Positions 31,109-40,436 of a DNA stretch of 64,000 nucleotides are shown here, piece after piece. A program made the position numbers and the translations under genes. The notes beneath the pieces are model-generated. The model was not told the origin of the DNA and ran no database searches. It saw nothing but the letters and a program-made list of their open reading frames with translations. The DNA comes from Emiliania huxleyi CCMP1516 (Eukaryota > Haptophyta > Isochrysidales > Noelaerhabdaceae), in NCBI RefSeq assembly GCF_000372725.1, contig NW_005200170.1:431722-495721 (forward strand). Reading direction: 5' to 3'. The first letter of the stretch is position 1; each line of letters opens with the position of its first letter.

Positions 31109-31663
31109 TCAGCTCGCGCCTCCCGCCCGCCTGCGGAGCCGCTGAGCGAGAAACTCCGCCTTGGACGCCGCGTCTTGCTCTGCGCGCCTCGCGCTCTCCG
31201 TCGCCGCAGCAGCCGCGGCAGCCTCCGCCTCGGCGGCAAGCAGCGCCTCCTCTGTTTCACTCGCTTCGCGTGCCGCGGCATCCAGCCTCGCCCGGGCTGC
31301 AACCTCCGCCGCCCTCGCTTTCTCCTGTTGCCTTGCCAGGAACTCCGCCTTTGACGTGGCGTCGCGCTCGGCGCGCCTCGCCGCCGCCGTCGCCTGCGCG
31401 GCGGCAGCCGCCGCCGCCTCGGCCGCAGAGAGCGCCTCCTCCGTCTCGGCGAGAACGCGTGTGGCCTGCACCGTCTCCACCCTCGCAGCCTCCTCGGCGG
31501 CCTTCGCCTTCTCCTGCTGCCGTGCAATGAACGCATCCTCCGCAGGCTGGACCGGCTTGAGGACTGCACGGGCTCGAGGAGAGCACGCCGCAGGCTCGTG
31601 CCCGCACAGCGGCGGTTGCGTGAAGGCAGCCACCCAAATGAAGTCGAGAGCGATCATCATCAT
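31109..31663 (-). CDS. Secreted Ala/Glu-rich coiled-coil protein
   Basis: Single exon, 184 residues. Starts with a signal-like sequence (MMMIALDFIWVAAFTQPPLC), then two repeats of about 65 residues, each 'FIARQQEKAKAAEEAAR' or 'FLARQQEKARAAEVAAR' followed by E-x-x-E-E-A-L-x-A-A-E and runs of Ala, forming a long heptad-compatible helix, and ending in a basic QRLRRRAGGAS tail. Function unknown; an extracellular or luminal rod is inferred. The two repeats are alike at DNA level, so this arose by internal duplication. Confidence 0.6.
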   Translation of the reverse strand: MMMIALDFIWVAAFTQPPLCGHEPAACSPRARAVLKPVQPAEDAFIARQQEKAKAAEEAARVETVQATRVLAETEEALSAAEAAAAAAAQATAAARRAERDATSKAEFLARQQEKARAAEVAARARLDAAAREASETEEALLAAEAEAAAAAAATESARRAEQDAASKAEFLAQRLRRRAGGAS

Positions 31664-31710
31664 CGGCGCCGAAATTTGCCGGCGTCAAAAGCGACAGCGT
31701 CACTCAGCAC

Positions 31711-31850
31711 AACACCGGGCACGGGACCCTGGCGCACGGGACTAACGCGCCCACTGGCACTAACACAGGTACACCAAGAAAAAAGAATTTCCCTCACGCG
31801 CACGGGACTGGCGCGCACTGGCACTAGCACAGAAAAAAGAATTTAGAACC
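31711..31850. repeat. Two inverted copies of the gene-boundary repeat
   Basis: 'ccgggcacgggac' ... 'actggcactaacacaggtac' and again 'cacgggactggcgcgcactg' with 'gcactagcacag', each followed by 'aaaaaagaattt'. Inverted relative to the copy at 38911. Confidence 0.75.
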
Positions 31851-31886
31851 ACAAACTCTTAGGGAAATAATATGTATGGTTCTTGC

Positions 31887-32599
31887 ACTTGTGCAAGATT
31901 GGGCGTCTTCTGCCGCAGTCCCTTTGATGGGAGGCCCCAGGGTGGGGGCCACCTCGAACCCCCGGCCAGGGATTCGAGCGGAGGGTGCCCCGGATTCATC
32001 TATCCGTTGGGCCCCGGTACATTCATTAGAACTGATCACTTTGCGCAGCAGCCGTCCCTTCGCCGACTGGACGGCAGTGCGCTGCGTTGTCGCTCTGTCG
32101 TGCACGCTCTCGTGCCTCGTTGTTGTGACACGGGAGTAGAGTCGAGAGGTAGTCCTCGACGAGACGACCGGCGCTGCGATGCCAGCCCTCGCTGCCGCCG
32201 AGCTCAGCATTCCGGCCGAGCAGCACCCCGATCCCGCAAAGCCACTGGTGATACCCGTCGACTCAACAGTGGTGGGCTCTACCCTGCGCTTCATTCCGTG
32301 GTCTGTGGTGGGCAATCCGGCCTTCCTCAATCTGCCCCCTCCTCCTCCAGGGATGCAACTTGTGCAAGATTGGGCGTCTTCTGCCGCAGTCCCTTTGATG
32401 GGAGGCCCCAGGGTGGGGGCCACCTCGAACCCCCGGCCAGGGATTCGAGCGGAGGGTGCCCCGGATTCATCTATCCGTTGGGCCCCGGTACATTCATTAG
32501 AACTGATCACTTTGCGCAGCAGCCGTCCCCTTCGCCGACTGGACGGCAGTGCGCTGTTGTCGCTCTGTCGTGCACGCTCTCGTGCCTCGTTGTTGTGAC
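31887..32599. repeat. Direct repeat pair (about 243 bp) around a 228-bp spacer
   Basis: 31887-32129 and 32358-32599 are nearly identical, differing by a few small indels and substitutions; both start 'acttgtgcaagattgggcg' and end 'cgttgttgtgac'. The spacer 32130-32357 has no gene. It could be a tandem duplication or a miniature element with terminal direct repeats; the ends are not TG...CA and I see no target-site duplication, so I do not assign it to a family. Confidence 0.8.
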
Positions 32600-32713
32600 C
32601 CACCCTGTCCCACCCGTGTGTGATCAGTGTCTACGGAGGGAGTGTCTTCGGCTCACGCCAGGGCGCTCGTTGCTCCTCCGTCTCTTTGTATCTGACGCGT
32701 CGTGTCCTCGGCA

Positions 32714-34371
32714 ATGGCGTTCGCGGCAGTCCAACCCAACAGATGGTGGAGAATCTTCCTGCCCTGCGCAGTGACGCTGACCGGCCTTGGGACCTTCTAC
32801 TTTGGGCTGGGCTCCATGATCGAGTATCTGACGCAGGCGGGATTTGGCAATCCAACTCAGTCCGCAGCGATCGTCTCCGAGGTGTCCTCGCTGCGCGCGC
32901 TCTGCATGCTCCTCTTCAACTTATCCGCCGGGTCCTACTTCTCGTCCGGCCCACCCTTTCGCTGGCTCCTCCTCGGGTACCTCTCCGTCGTCCTGAGCTG
33001 CGTGCTCGCCGTCGTTTCCGTCTACACCCGCCATGCCTGGATCTACTGGCTCGGTTTCGGCCCCGTGCTCGGCGTCGGCACTGCGATCGCCTACACGATA
33101 TCGTACCAGATTGCGATGGTAACACTAACCCTAACCCTCACCCTAACCTCTAACCCCTACTAACTCCTACCCCCAATCCCTAACCTCTGACGCCTAAATC
33201 CTAACCCTAACCTGAAGCCCTAGACCCTGACCCCGATCCTGACCCTGACCCTGACCCTGACCCTGACCCTGACCCTGACCCTGACCCTGACCCTAACCTC
33301 AACCCCAACCCTAACCCTAACCCTAACCCTATCTCAGGCGTGGTTCCCCGACCGCCGCGGCCTTGTCGCTGGCATGCTCGGAAGCTGCATCAACCTCGGA
33401 GGGGTGCTATTCGAACTCGCCGCGGGGCGGCTCTACCCATTCGGGGCGGTCGTCGGGACGGGCGCGCTCACGGTCGCGGTCACCGTCGCCTTCTTCCCGT
33501 CGCTTCTGCTGCACCACCCAACACCGCCACCGGCAGCCGTGGCGAATCATCGCGCAAATGGTACCACTACGGCCCCCTGCAGCGGTGGAGGGATCACGGC
33601 GAGAATAGCCACGACCACGACCACGACGCCCACTTCTGCAACGGCGGTCGACGAACAGACATGCGACGTCGAGTTAGGGGAGGCACGTGGCGGCGGGCTG
33701 GCGGTGACAGAAGGCGCTGGAAAGACTGCAGAACCCGCGCCACCACCCGCTGCTGCGCAGCCGAAGCCATCGGCGGCGGCGATGAAGTGCGTGGAATGCG
33801 ACGTTGAATTAGGGAACGCCCGCGGCGGCAGTGTAACGGTAGGGGCTGCACCTGCGCCGCCGCCGCCGCCGCCGCCGGTGGCGATGCGGGACGTGCTTCG
33901 GACCCGCCAGCTCTGGCTTTGCCTCGCGGTGATCGTGCTCGGGCTGCTGCCCGGCTTCGGGACGCTCAGCGTGCAGAACGTGCTCTACGTTGGCGTGCTG
34001 CAGGGCGTGACCAAAGCCGACGCGGCGCAGTACGCGGTATAGCCCCGTTCCTAACCCGTAATCCTAAAATGTGACCCTAACCGTAACCGGAACCCTAACC
34101 CTATTCCTACCCCTATCCCAACTAACGCTATTCCTGAACCGATTCCTAACCAGATTCCTGACCCGTTTCCTGACCCACAATTCCTGATCTGACCCTATTC
34201 CTGACCCTATTCCCAACTGACCCCCAACTAACCCCCAACTGACCCGATTCCTGACCCGATTCCTGACCGTCACCGACACCCTCATCCGAGCAGGCGATCC
34301 TCGTCGCCGTCATCCTCGTCACCCGGCCGCTCCTCGCGCTCCCTGCCGACAAGATGAACCTCGCGACGCGG
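32714..34371 (+). CDS. MFS transporter, apparently truncated at the 3' end
   Basis: Exons 32714-33118, 33338-34036 and 34294-34371 are in frame; both introns are GT-AG. Exon 1 begins MAFAAVQPNRWWRIFLPC and has about four TM helices. Exon 2 has 'AWFPDRRGLVAGMLGSCINL', a typical major-facilitator loop and helix, then a long Ala/Pro-rich cytoplasmic loop (about 115 residues, two ECDVELG-type copies) and two TM helices. Exon 3 gives 'AILVAVILVTRPLLALPADK'. A full MFS protein has 12 helices; only about eight to nine can be found before the sequence runs into the antisense GT31 fragment. The substrate is not predictable. Both introns are made of telomere-like repeat. Confidence 0.7.
33119..33337 (+). 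repeat. Intron 1 of the MFS gene: degenerate telomere-like repeat
   Basis: gtaacactaaccctaacc at the donor, then CCCTAA, CCCTGA and variants, ending ccctaaccctatctcag. The intron is almost entirely repeat of the TTAGGG type. Confidence 0.9.
34037..34293 (+). repeat. Intron 2 of the MFS gene: degenerate telomere-like repeat
   Basis: Starts gtatagccccgttcctaacc and continues in CCTAACC, CCTGACC and CCAACTAA variants; the acceptor is catccgagcag. More diverged than intron 1. Confidence 0.85.
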
Positions 34372-35133
34372 GTGGTATCCGAGGTTGCTGCACCTGGCTT
34401 CCTTCCCGCTGCTTGGGTTGAAACCGCACTGCAGCGATGGCCCATGCCGGCCAGGGGCTCCCTCCCATCTCCTAAAATCGTGCACGTCCCATGCCGACGG
34501 GTTGAAGCCAGCGCGCGCGATCGGCCCGAGCAAAAGATGGGCGTGGCAATGGGCCGCCGACAGGAAGGACAGGATGCTCACAACACCGAGGAGTGAGTCG
34601 TCGTCAATCTTCGCAACGTGTCGTACCGCGCTGCCTTCGACGAGCCGCCACGCCTGCCGCCACCAGAAGAACGCCTTTTCAACAAGCATGAACTGACTGC
34701 AGCCGTCGCGCGCTTGCCTCAGCCAGACAATGTCGTTGTGCGCTCGCTCCTCCTCGTCCACGGAGTCAACTTTCCACTTGGCTGGTCCTCGCCGACCGAC
34801 AGCAAAGCACACAAGACTGCTGGAAGATTTCCGCGCCCAGGTGTCCCGCGCCGCGTCGCGGCGGTCCTTCCTTTCGGGCGTGCTCATCACGCCCACGAGC
34901 AGCCGCACCGACGTGCCCTGCAGGCTCGGTGCACTGCACGAGGCGACCGATTCAAGAATTTCGTGGCCGGGGGATTCGGCCGGCGGCTGCTTGCACAAAG
35001 CTGCCGCCCGTGCTGATGAGAGCGTCGGCGTTGCTCCCACCTTGCGCTGGGTGCCGTTGAAGGGCTGCAGGAACGGGTCGGAGAGATTCACGCGGTATGG
35101 GTGGGGCTCACATCCAGGCCTCCGCGATGGCAT
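34360..35133 (-). CDS. GT31 beta-1,3-glycosyltransferase fragment
   Basis: Open frame of about 258 codons with the galactosyltransferase-31 pattern: 'VRLLVGVMSTPERKDRRDAA' then RDTWAR (the R-R-x-x-x-R-x-T-W motif), 'EERAHNDIVWLRQARDG', 'KAFFWWRQAWRLV' and the metal-binding 'HVAKIDDDSLL' (D-D-D). These are Golgi type II enzymes that add galactose or related sugars to glycoproteins. No signal anchor is visible at the N-terminus (start at 35133 is the first ATG; open further upstream), and the C-terminal part with the E-D-V motif is missing. A possible donor (GAG|GTTCATC) is at 34359. Both ends are therefore incomplete. It overlaps the MFS third exon by 12 bp on the other strand. Confidence 0.7.
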
Positions 35134-35432
35134 CGGAAGCCCTCGGAGAGTGACGGTCAGCCCGCCCCGGCTCTCGACAAGTGCGATCGCCGACGCTGCG
35201 CCTTCGCCGGACGCGTCTCTCGGGGGCACGCATCAGAGGACACTGGACAGTGGACGCGGCGGGGGACGCGCGACACGTGGATTTTCGCGCGAGTTTTGCA
35301 CCGCCACATCCCCCTGGCCCATCCCCCACCCCTACCACCCACCCACCACGAGTACAAGCCCCGCCTCGCGCGCTGTTTTTCTTGTATATTCCTCTGGCCT
35401 CCTGGCTGACACAGGCGTCGCTGGCGGGCAAC

Positions 35433-38400
35433 ATGACCGTCAACGCTGCCGGAGGCGAGGCCGCTGGCATCCCGTCCGAGGGCAAGCCCGCTTCGCTCGA
35501 GGACGTCATCGGCAACGGCAATGACGTCCCGTCCGAGTCGGCGCCGACGGCTCCTGTCGGCATCACGTCGCTGTCGCCTTCGCTCCTCGGAGCCGAGGTG
35601 AGTGTGCGCACGCCAGCATTGTCATCATCTCTACGGCCTCCCTGTCTCCGCACACTTGCGTGTTCTCCCCTCACCCAGGCGTGCGGCGCCGAGGAGGCCG
35701 CCACCGAGGAGTCCGCCGCCAAGTCCGCCGCCGCCGAGGAGTCCGCCACCAAGTCCGCCGCCACCGAGGAGGCCGCCGCCACCGAGGAGTCTGCCACCGA
35801 GGAGGCCGCCAAGTCCGCCGCCGCCGAGGTGTCCGCCGCCGCGGAGGCAGTCGCCGAGGAGGCGCCCGTCGCCGAGGTGGCCGTCGCCAAGGAGGCTGCA
35901 AAGGAGGTCGAGAAGCCGGCCAAGACCGTTTCCAAGCCGCCCGACCCAGCGGTGGTGAGCGCGCCGCAGCATTCTCTCCGGCCACTCCTCGCTCTCCCAC
36001 CGGTAATAATCTCCCTTCCCGTGTGCCCCTATCGCGCTTTGCAGGACACCGCCTGCTACCCGGGCCTGCCCACGCCGACGGCGGTGGGGGAGAGCGAGCC
36101 TGCGCCGGCCCGCAGCTCCGGACCGGGCTACGTGGGCGGCGTCGAGGCCGAAGTCCGCCGGCTGGGCGAGAGCGTCGTCTACCAGGCTACGCCCGCCGAC
36201 GGCAAGAAGTCGCCGTCGCCGGGAGTCCCCACCTCCGGCGGCATTGCGCCCGTGGCGCCCAAGCCCCTTGGCGCGGTCGCGGGCGCGGGGCAGGCCGACG
36301 CCGCGTCACGCGAGTACTATCTCGCCGTGCGCGACAAGGCGCTGGCCGCGATCTTGCTCACCAAGATACAGCGGGCGAAGCTGGACGCCGAGCGGTCGGC
36401 GTGCGGGTGCAAGTGCCGGCGCAAGGCCATGCGCTGCCGCAACAACCCCACGTTTGGCAAGGGCAGGCGCAAGTCTGGCAAGGCAGGGGGCAGGCGCAAG
36501 TCTGGCAAGGCAAAGGGCCGCGGCCGCGGCTCGCACCGGCGACCGAAACCGCGCGGCGGGCCGCAGACGCCGCCTTGCAAGTCGCCGGACCGGCGCCGCG
36601 AGCCGCAGCCCGCGTCCGGCAAGGCGCCATTCGCCGCTGGCACGTGCGGCGCCGGCGGTCGCGCCGGCCTCAAGGCGGCGGCCGACTGCGTGCAGGGCGG
36701 CTACACGAAGGCCGAGGGCGCCTTCTGGTGGCTGCTCCTCGTCTGCATGCCCGCCTTTGGCCACTGCGCGTCCGCCGTGCCTAGCCCGACGGCGGTGGCC
36801 TCGGCCTTCTCGTCTGCCGTCGCCTCGGCGTCCTCGGCCTTCTCATCCGGCGTCGCCTCGGCGGCGTCCTCGGCCTTCTCGCCCGCCGTCGCCTCGAAGG
36901 CGTCCTCGCTCGTGAGCTGCTCGCCGCTTCTCGTGCCCGCCCTCGTGCTCATCCTCCTCGCCATCGCTTGCGGCGCCTCCTGGCCGACCGCGGCGAGCGG
37001 AAAGGGGGCTCGGCGCGGCGTGGCGTGCGCCGCCTGCCTCACCGCCGCCATCGCGTGCCTCCCTGGCGCAGCAGCGGCTCCCGCGGAATCCTCCGCGTCG
37101 AGCACCACCTTCTCGTGGTTCACGGAGGGTGGTGCGATACCTCTGTCCTTCCTCTTCGCCGTGAGCGTGTTTGCTGCCACGGCCGACCTCGTGCTCCGGC
37201 AGCTGCTCGAGATCGGGTTGGCGGAGCGGCGCGCTGCGAAGATCATGCAGCGCGTCTCGCGCGGGCTGATGGCGCGCAAAAAGGTGGCCGTGAAGGAGGA
37301 GGCCGCCAACGAGGATACCACCACCGAGGAGTCCGCCGCCAAGTCCGCCGCCGCCGAGGAGTCCGCCGCCGAGGAGTCCGCCGCCGAGGAGTCCGCCACC
37401 AAGTCCGCCGCCACCGAGGAGGCCGCCGCCACCGAGGAGGCCGCCACCGAGAAGGCGACCGTCAAGTCCGCCGCCGGCGAGGTGTCCGCCGCCGCGGAGG
37501 CGTCCTCTGCCTCCGCCTGGTTCTCGTGGCCCAAGTTCTGCTCGGCATCGAAGCTACTGTGCATCGTCTTCACCTCGATCGTGGTGCTTGGTCTGTGCTG
37601 CTCGGCCTTCGCCTCCTCGTACTCTAACGGCGTCTCCGAGCTCCTCAACTCGGTGTACGTGCCGGACGTGGCCGCACGCCGCCACCGCTGCCGACCTGAA
37701 ATCTCTGGCGCGGGCTGCGGCACGCAATTTGAGCAGCATCCTCATGGCGCAGGTGAGTTGATGTACGGGCCACCAAAGCATCGGCAGCGCTACACGTTTG
37801 GCACGGCCATTAATGTGAGCGCGACGCGTGGAGCCGGCCATCTTTCGCACAGCGCGTTGCAGGACTTTGCCCGACGGTATGCGTCGACGTATTCGAGCGC
37901 GGATCCGTACAAGCACATTGTGATCGACAATCTCGTGCCCGAGGCGTTGGCACATGCTTGCATGAAGGAGCTTCAGGCGAAGCACTACTTGCCATCTTCC
38001 TCCACATCTGGCGCCTCCAGTTTCTGGAAATCGCGGAGCACTCCAATGGGCGCGAAGCGAGGCCGTGGTGGCTACCCAGAAAACACGCAGGCCGAGGTGT
38101 TTGGGCCTAGCACTGTGAGACTCTTCGATTTCTTCCAGTCGAGGCGCTTCGTTGCCTTCCTCGAGACACTGACCGGCATCCGCAATTTGACGGCCGATAG
38201 CCGAATGATTGGAGGTGGCCCCTTCTCGATTGTTAAGGGCGGTTTCCTCTCGCTGCACACCGACTTCAACAAGCACCAGACCTGCCAAAAGGGGTTGTTG
38301 CCCATTCCCAACAACGAGCCAATCCCTGGCTGCAGGGTGGTCACACCAGGCTGGCGACGCCTAAATTTGCTAATGTACCTGAACGAGGGCTGGCGCGAGG

Positions 38401-38720
38401 AGTGGGGAGGCTCCTTTGAGTTGTGGGAGACCGACCCGCGCTACTCGTTCCTTCAATATTCAAAAAAAGTTCTGCCTTTGCTCAATCGGATCGCCATCTT
38501 CTCGGTTACTGACGTCTCCATTCACGGCCATCTCGACTCGGTCAATCACCCGCACGGCGAGGCCCGAAAGTCGCTATCATTCTACTATTACACCCCCACG
38601 ATCGACGACGAGCCCCTGATTACACCGTTGCTTCACGAGTCCATCTACATGCCCGGCCACGCAGCCCTCCGCTCAGTGGAACGATGGCGCACAATGGTGC
38701 CTAAGTATACCGTCCGCTAA
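35433..38720 (+). CDS. Multi-TM protein with C-terminal prolyl-4-hydroxylase-like 2OG-Fe(II) domain
   Basis: Exons 35433-35597, 35679-35954 and 36045-38720 (both introns GT-AG) give 1,038 residues. An Ala/Glu/Ser/Lys-rich segment ('ESAAKSAAAEESATKSAA') lies at about 57-125; a basic, Cys-containing segment (CGCKCRRKAMRC, then GRRKSGKAGG repeats) at about 270-330; TM helices near 373, 440-458, 473-493, 513-536 and 650-670; and a second acidic Ala-rich tract (570-640), nearly the same as the first. The C-terminal domain (766-1003) has the iron ligands H885-x-D887 ('SLHTDFNKH') and a distal His in 'SIHGHLDSVNHP', with the 2OG-binding Arg in 'RKSLSFYYYT'. Prolyl hydroxylation of secretory proteins in ER or Golgi is inferred. 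Confidence 0.78.
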   Translation: MTVNAAGGEAAGIPSEGKPASLEDVIGNGNDVPSESAPTAPVGITSLSPSLLGAEVSVRTPALSSSLRPPCLRTLACSPLTQACGAEEAATEESAAKSAAAEESATKSAATEEAAATEESATEEAAKSAAAEVSAAAEAVAEEAPVAEVAVAKEAAKEVEKPAKTVSKPPDPAVVSAPQHSLRPLLALPPVIISLPVCPYRALQDTACYPGLPTPTAVGESEPAPARSSGPGYVGGVEAEVRRLGESVVYQATPADGKKSPSPGVPTSGGIAPVAPKPLGAVAGAGQADAASREYYLAVRDKALAAILLTKIQRAKLDAERSACGCKCRRKAMRCRNNPTFGKGRRKSGKAGGRRKSGKAKGRGRGSHRRPKPRGGPQTPPCKSPDRRREPQPASGKAPFAAGTCGAGGRAGLKAAADCVQGGYTKAEGAFWWLLLVCMPAFGHCASAVPSPTAVASAFSSAVASASSAFSSGVASAASSAFSPAVASKASSLVSCSPLLVPALVLILLAIACGASWPTAASGKGARRGVACAACLTAAIACLPGAAAAPAESSASSTTFSWFTEGGAIPLSFLFAVSVFAATADLVLRQLLEIGLAERRAAKIMQRVSRGLMARKKVAVKEEAANEDTTTEESAAKSAAAEESAAEESAAEESATKSAATEEAAATEEAATEKATVKSAAGEVSAAAEASSASAWFSWPKFCSASKLLCIVFTSIVVLGLCCSAFASSYSNGVSELLNSVYVPDVAARRHRCRPEISGAGCGTQFEQHPHGAGELMYGPPKHRQRYTFGTAINVSATRGAGHLSHSALQDFARRYASTYSSADPYKHIVIDNLVPEALAHACMKELQAKHYLPSSSTSGASSFWKSRSTPMGAKRGRGGYPENTQAEVFGPSTVRLFDFFQSRRFVAFLETLTGIRNLTADSRMIGGGPFSIVKGGFLSLHTDFNKHQTCQKGLLPIPNNEPIPGCRVVTPGWRRLNLLMYLNEGWREEWGGSFELWETDPRYSFLQYSKKVLPLLNRIAIFSVTDVSIHGHLDSVNHPHGEARKSLSFYYYTPTIDDEPLITPLLHESIYMPGHAALRSVERWRTMVPKYTVR

Positions 38721-39300
38721 GACTGTCCTCGCGCGCGCATGCTACGCCAGAGGGGCGGACGACCAAGGCAGTCCTCTCCGCCCTTCTGGACTCCCTTCCG
38801 AAGCCCGGGGGGAGGGGGAGGGGGCAAACCCACTTGGCAGGAGCCTCCTCTCAACTGGGCGGAGGGGAAAGATTTACGCGAGGTTCTCTGTACCCAAGCT
38901 TCCCTACTTAGGCGGCTCCCGTGGTGTACCTGTGTTAGTGCCAGTGCGCGCCAGTCCCGTGCCCAGTGTCGTGCGAGGGAGTTTAGTTGTAAGATTCTCT
39001 GTACGGCTCTACCCAAGCTTCCCTACATATATGTTTTTGTACTCTTTGCTGGCGCCGACCGCTTAAAAAGTGGGTGCTCTACGTTTGAGTATGGAGCAGC
39101 TCTGGCGCGCAAAAACTCTCAGTCTCCACGCATCACGGATGCGACACGCCGCGCTGCCTTTTCAGACCTTTGCGTCAGAAAGCTCCACGCATGGTGCTCG
39201 CTCGAACGTGGCGTGAGCCATGCAAGCATTTGCGCGCCTTGTCGTAGATCAGTTCCGCAAGTTGCGGCGGCAGCTTGTGACGAGGGACTGTATCCTTAAG
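38721..39300. repeat. Intergenic with gene-boundary repeat (38911-38980) between direct repeats
   Basis: The repeat reads 'ggcggctcccgtggtgtacc' 'tgtgttagtgccagtgcgcg' 'ccagtcccgtgcccagtgtc' 'gtgc'. On both sides lies a copy of ttctctgtac...cccaagcttccctac (38884-38906 and 38994-39026), the right one with an 8-base insertion. No gene seen in 38721-39300. Confidence 0.7.
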
Positions 39301-39600
39301 ATACGCGCGCACGGGCGTGGGTGGGTAAAAAGCCGCCACCCTCGCCTCACCCTCGCCCCCCCCCCCCCCGCCCAGCCGTTTTCCCGCCGCCCAATGCTCC
39401 GCCGTTCGCTGCCGTGGTCTGCCGTCGTGCCGCCGTTCCTTACCGTGCCGCTCCTTCCTCCGTGCCGCGCCGCCCTTGCCGTTTAGCCCGCCGTCCCCCC
39501 TGCCGTCCGTTACCGCCGTGCCGCCATACCGCCGCTCCTACAGTGCCGCGCCCGCCGTGCCGTTCTCCCCTTTCTCCCAGTAAGCTAAAAGTACACTGAG
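39301..39600. repeat. Dispersed repeat, inverted relative to 5995-6108
   Basis: 39374-39490 ('ccgttcgctgccgtggtctg' 'ccgtcgtgccgccgttcctt' and on to 'cgcccttgccgtttag') is the reverse complement of 5995-6108. A C run at 39356-39370 precedes it. Confidence 0.75.
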
Positions 39601-39692
39601 AAAACGGGCCACTTTGCGGGGTTTGCGGTACGTCCTCCTCGATCTCGCCGCCGCCGTCGCCGCCAGAGTCCGGCGGCAGCCCGTCGGCGGTG

Positions 39693-39983
39693 ATGACGAG
39701 CTTCGACGACAACAACGATGGCGTCATTGACGCGAAAGACGCTGTCGACGTCGCCGAGGACATTGCCAAGAAGACGGCGGCGGAGCGGGAGGCCCAAAAG
39801 GAGGCCACAAGGGAGCGCAAGATCTCTCAGGTCTTTCGGAGGTTTGCGATGGTGCTGGTGCTCGCGCTGCTAGCCTCGGTCGGCATCAATGCGGGCCTGA
39901 CAGCAGCGGTCGTCTATGCTGTTAAGGACACCGAGGTTGACGGCGTCCTGCTTGTCTCGTCCGACACCGGCGACGTGCTCAAG
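39693..39983 (+). CDS. EF-hand/single-TM protein, 5' exon of a lineage-specific family
   Basis: MTSFDDNNDGVIDAKDAVDV opens with an EF-hand-like loop (D-x-N-x-D-G-x-I-D), followed by a charged helix (AAEREAQKEATRERKIS), a TM helix (VLVLALLASVGINAGLTAAV) and 'VYAVKDTEVDGVLLVSSD'. I have seen the TAAVVYAxKDTEVD pattern in many haptophyte proteins; function unknown. The exon probably ends at AAG|GTGAGG (39983); reading on gives basic low-complexity sequence to 40166. The following exon was not found before the next gene, so the gene is incomplete or broken. Confidence 0.5.
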
Positions 39984-40436
39984 GTGAGGTCGAATCGGTG
40001 CAGGCGTGCAGCTGTTGGAGGACCAGGCGGCCTTCTGGTGGCGGCGTCCGGCGAGTGCGGTGCGCGGGCTCGGCGTGAGGTGGCGCAGCCCTGGACGAGG
40101 TGGGACGGCGGACGTGGGGGGGAGAGAGAGAGACGTGGGAGCAGGATGGAGAGAGATGCGCAGTAGTGGGTGGGCCGCCTTCTAGTGGTCGGCGAGGCCG
40201 TGGCCAGTGCCCCGGCCCTGCGGCGCCGCCTAGTGAGTGAGTGCTCGCCGACCCTCCCCACACTAAGTCGTCATCTCGGTGCTGTGTCCAAGACCTGGCG
40301 AAGGCTCCAGCGGGCACGGGAGTCATGCGCACGGAAAAGAATGGGGCGAGCAGGCCGCCTGCGATTGAGATACATGCACAACAACATGCACAACGACAAC
40401 AACAACACATGTACATGTGCATGTGCATGTGTGTGT

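Noticed and set aside
31887-32599. LTR-type miniature retroelement
   Set aside because: Ends are not TG...CA, and no primer-binding site, polypurine tract or target-site duplication was seen; left as an unclassified direct repeat pair.
33119-34293. True telomere end
   Set aside because: The repeats are degenerate, internal and bounded by good splice sites with coding frame on both sides.
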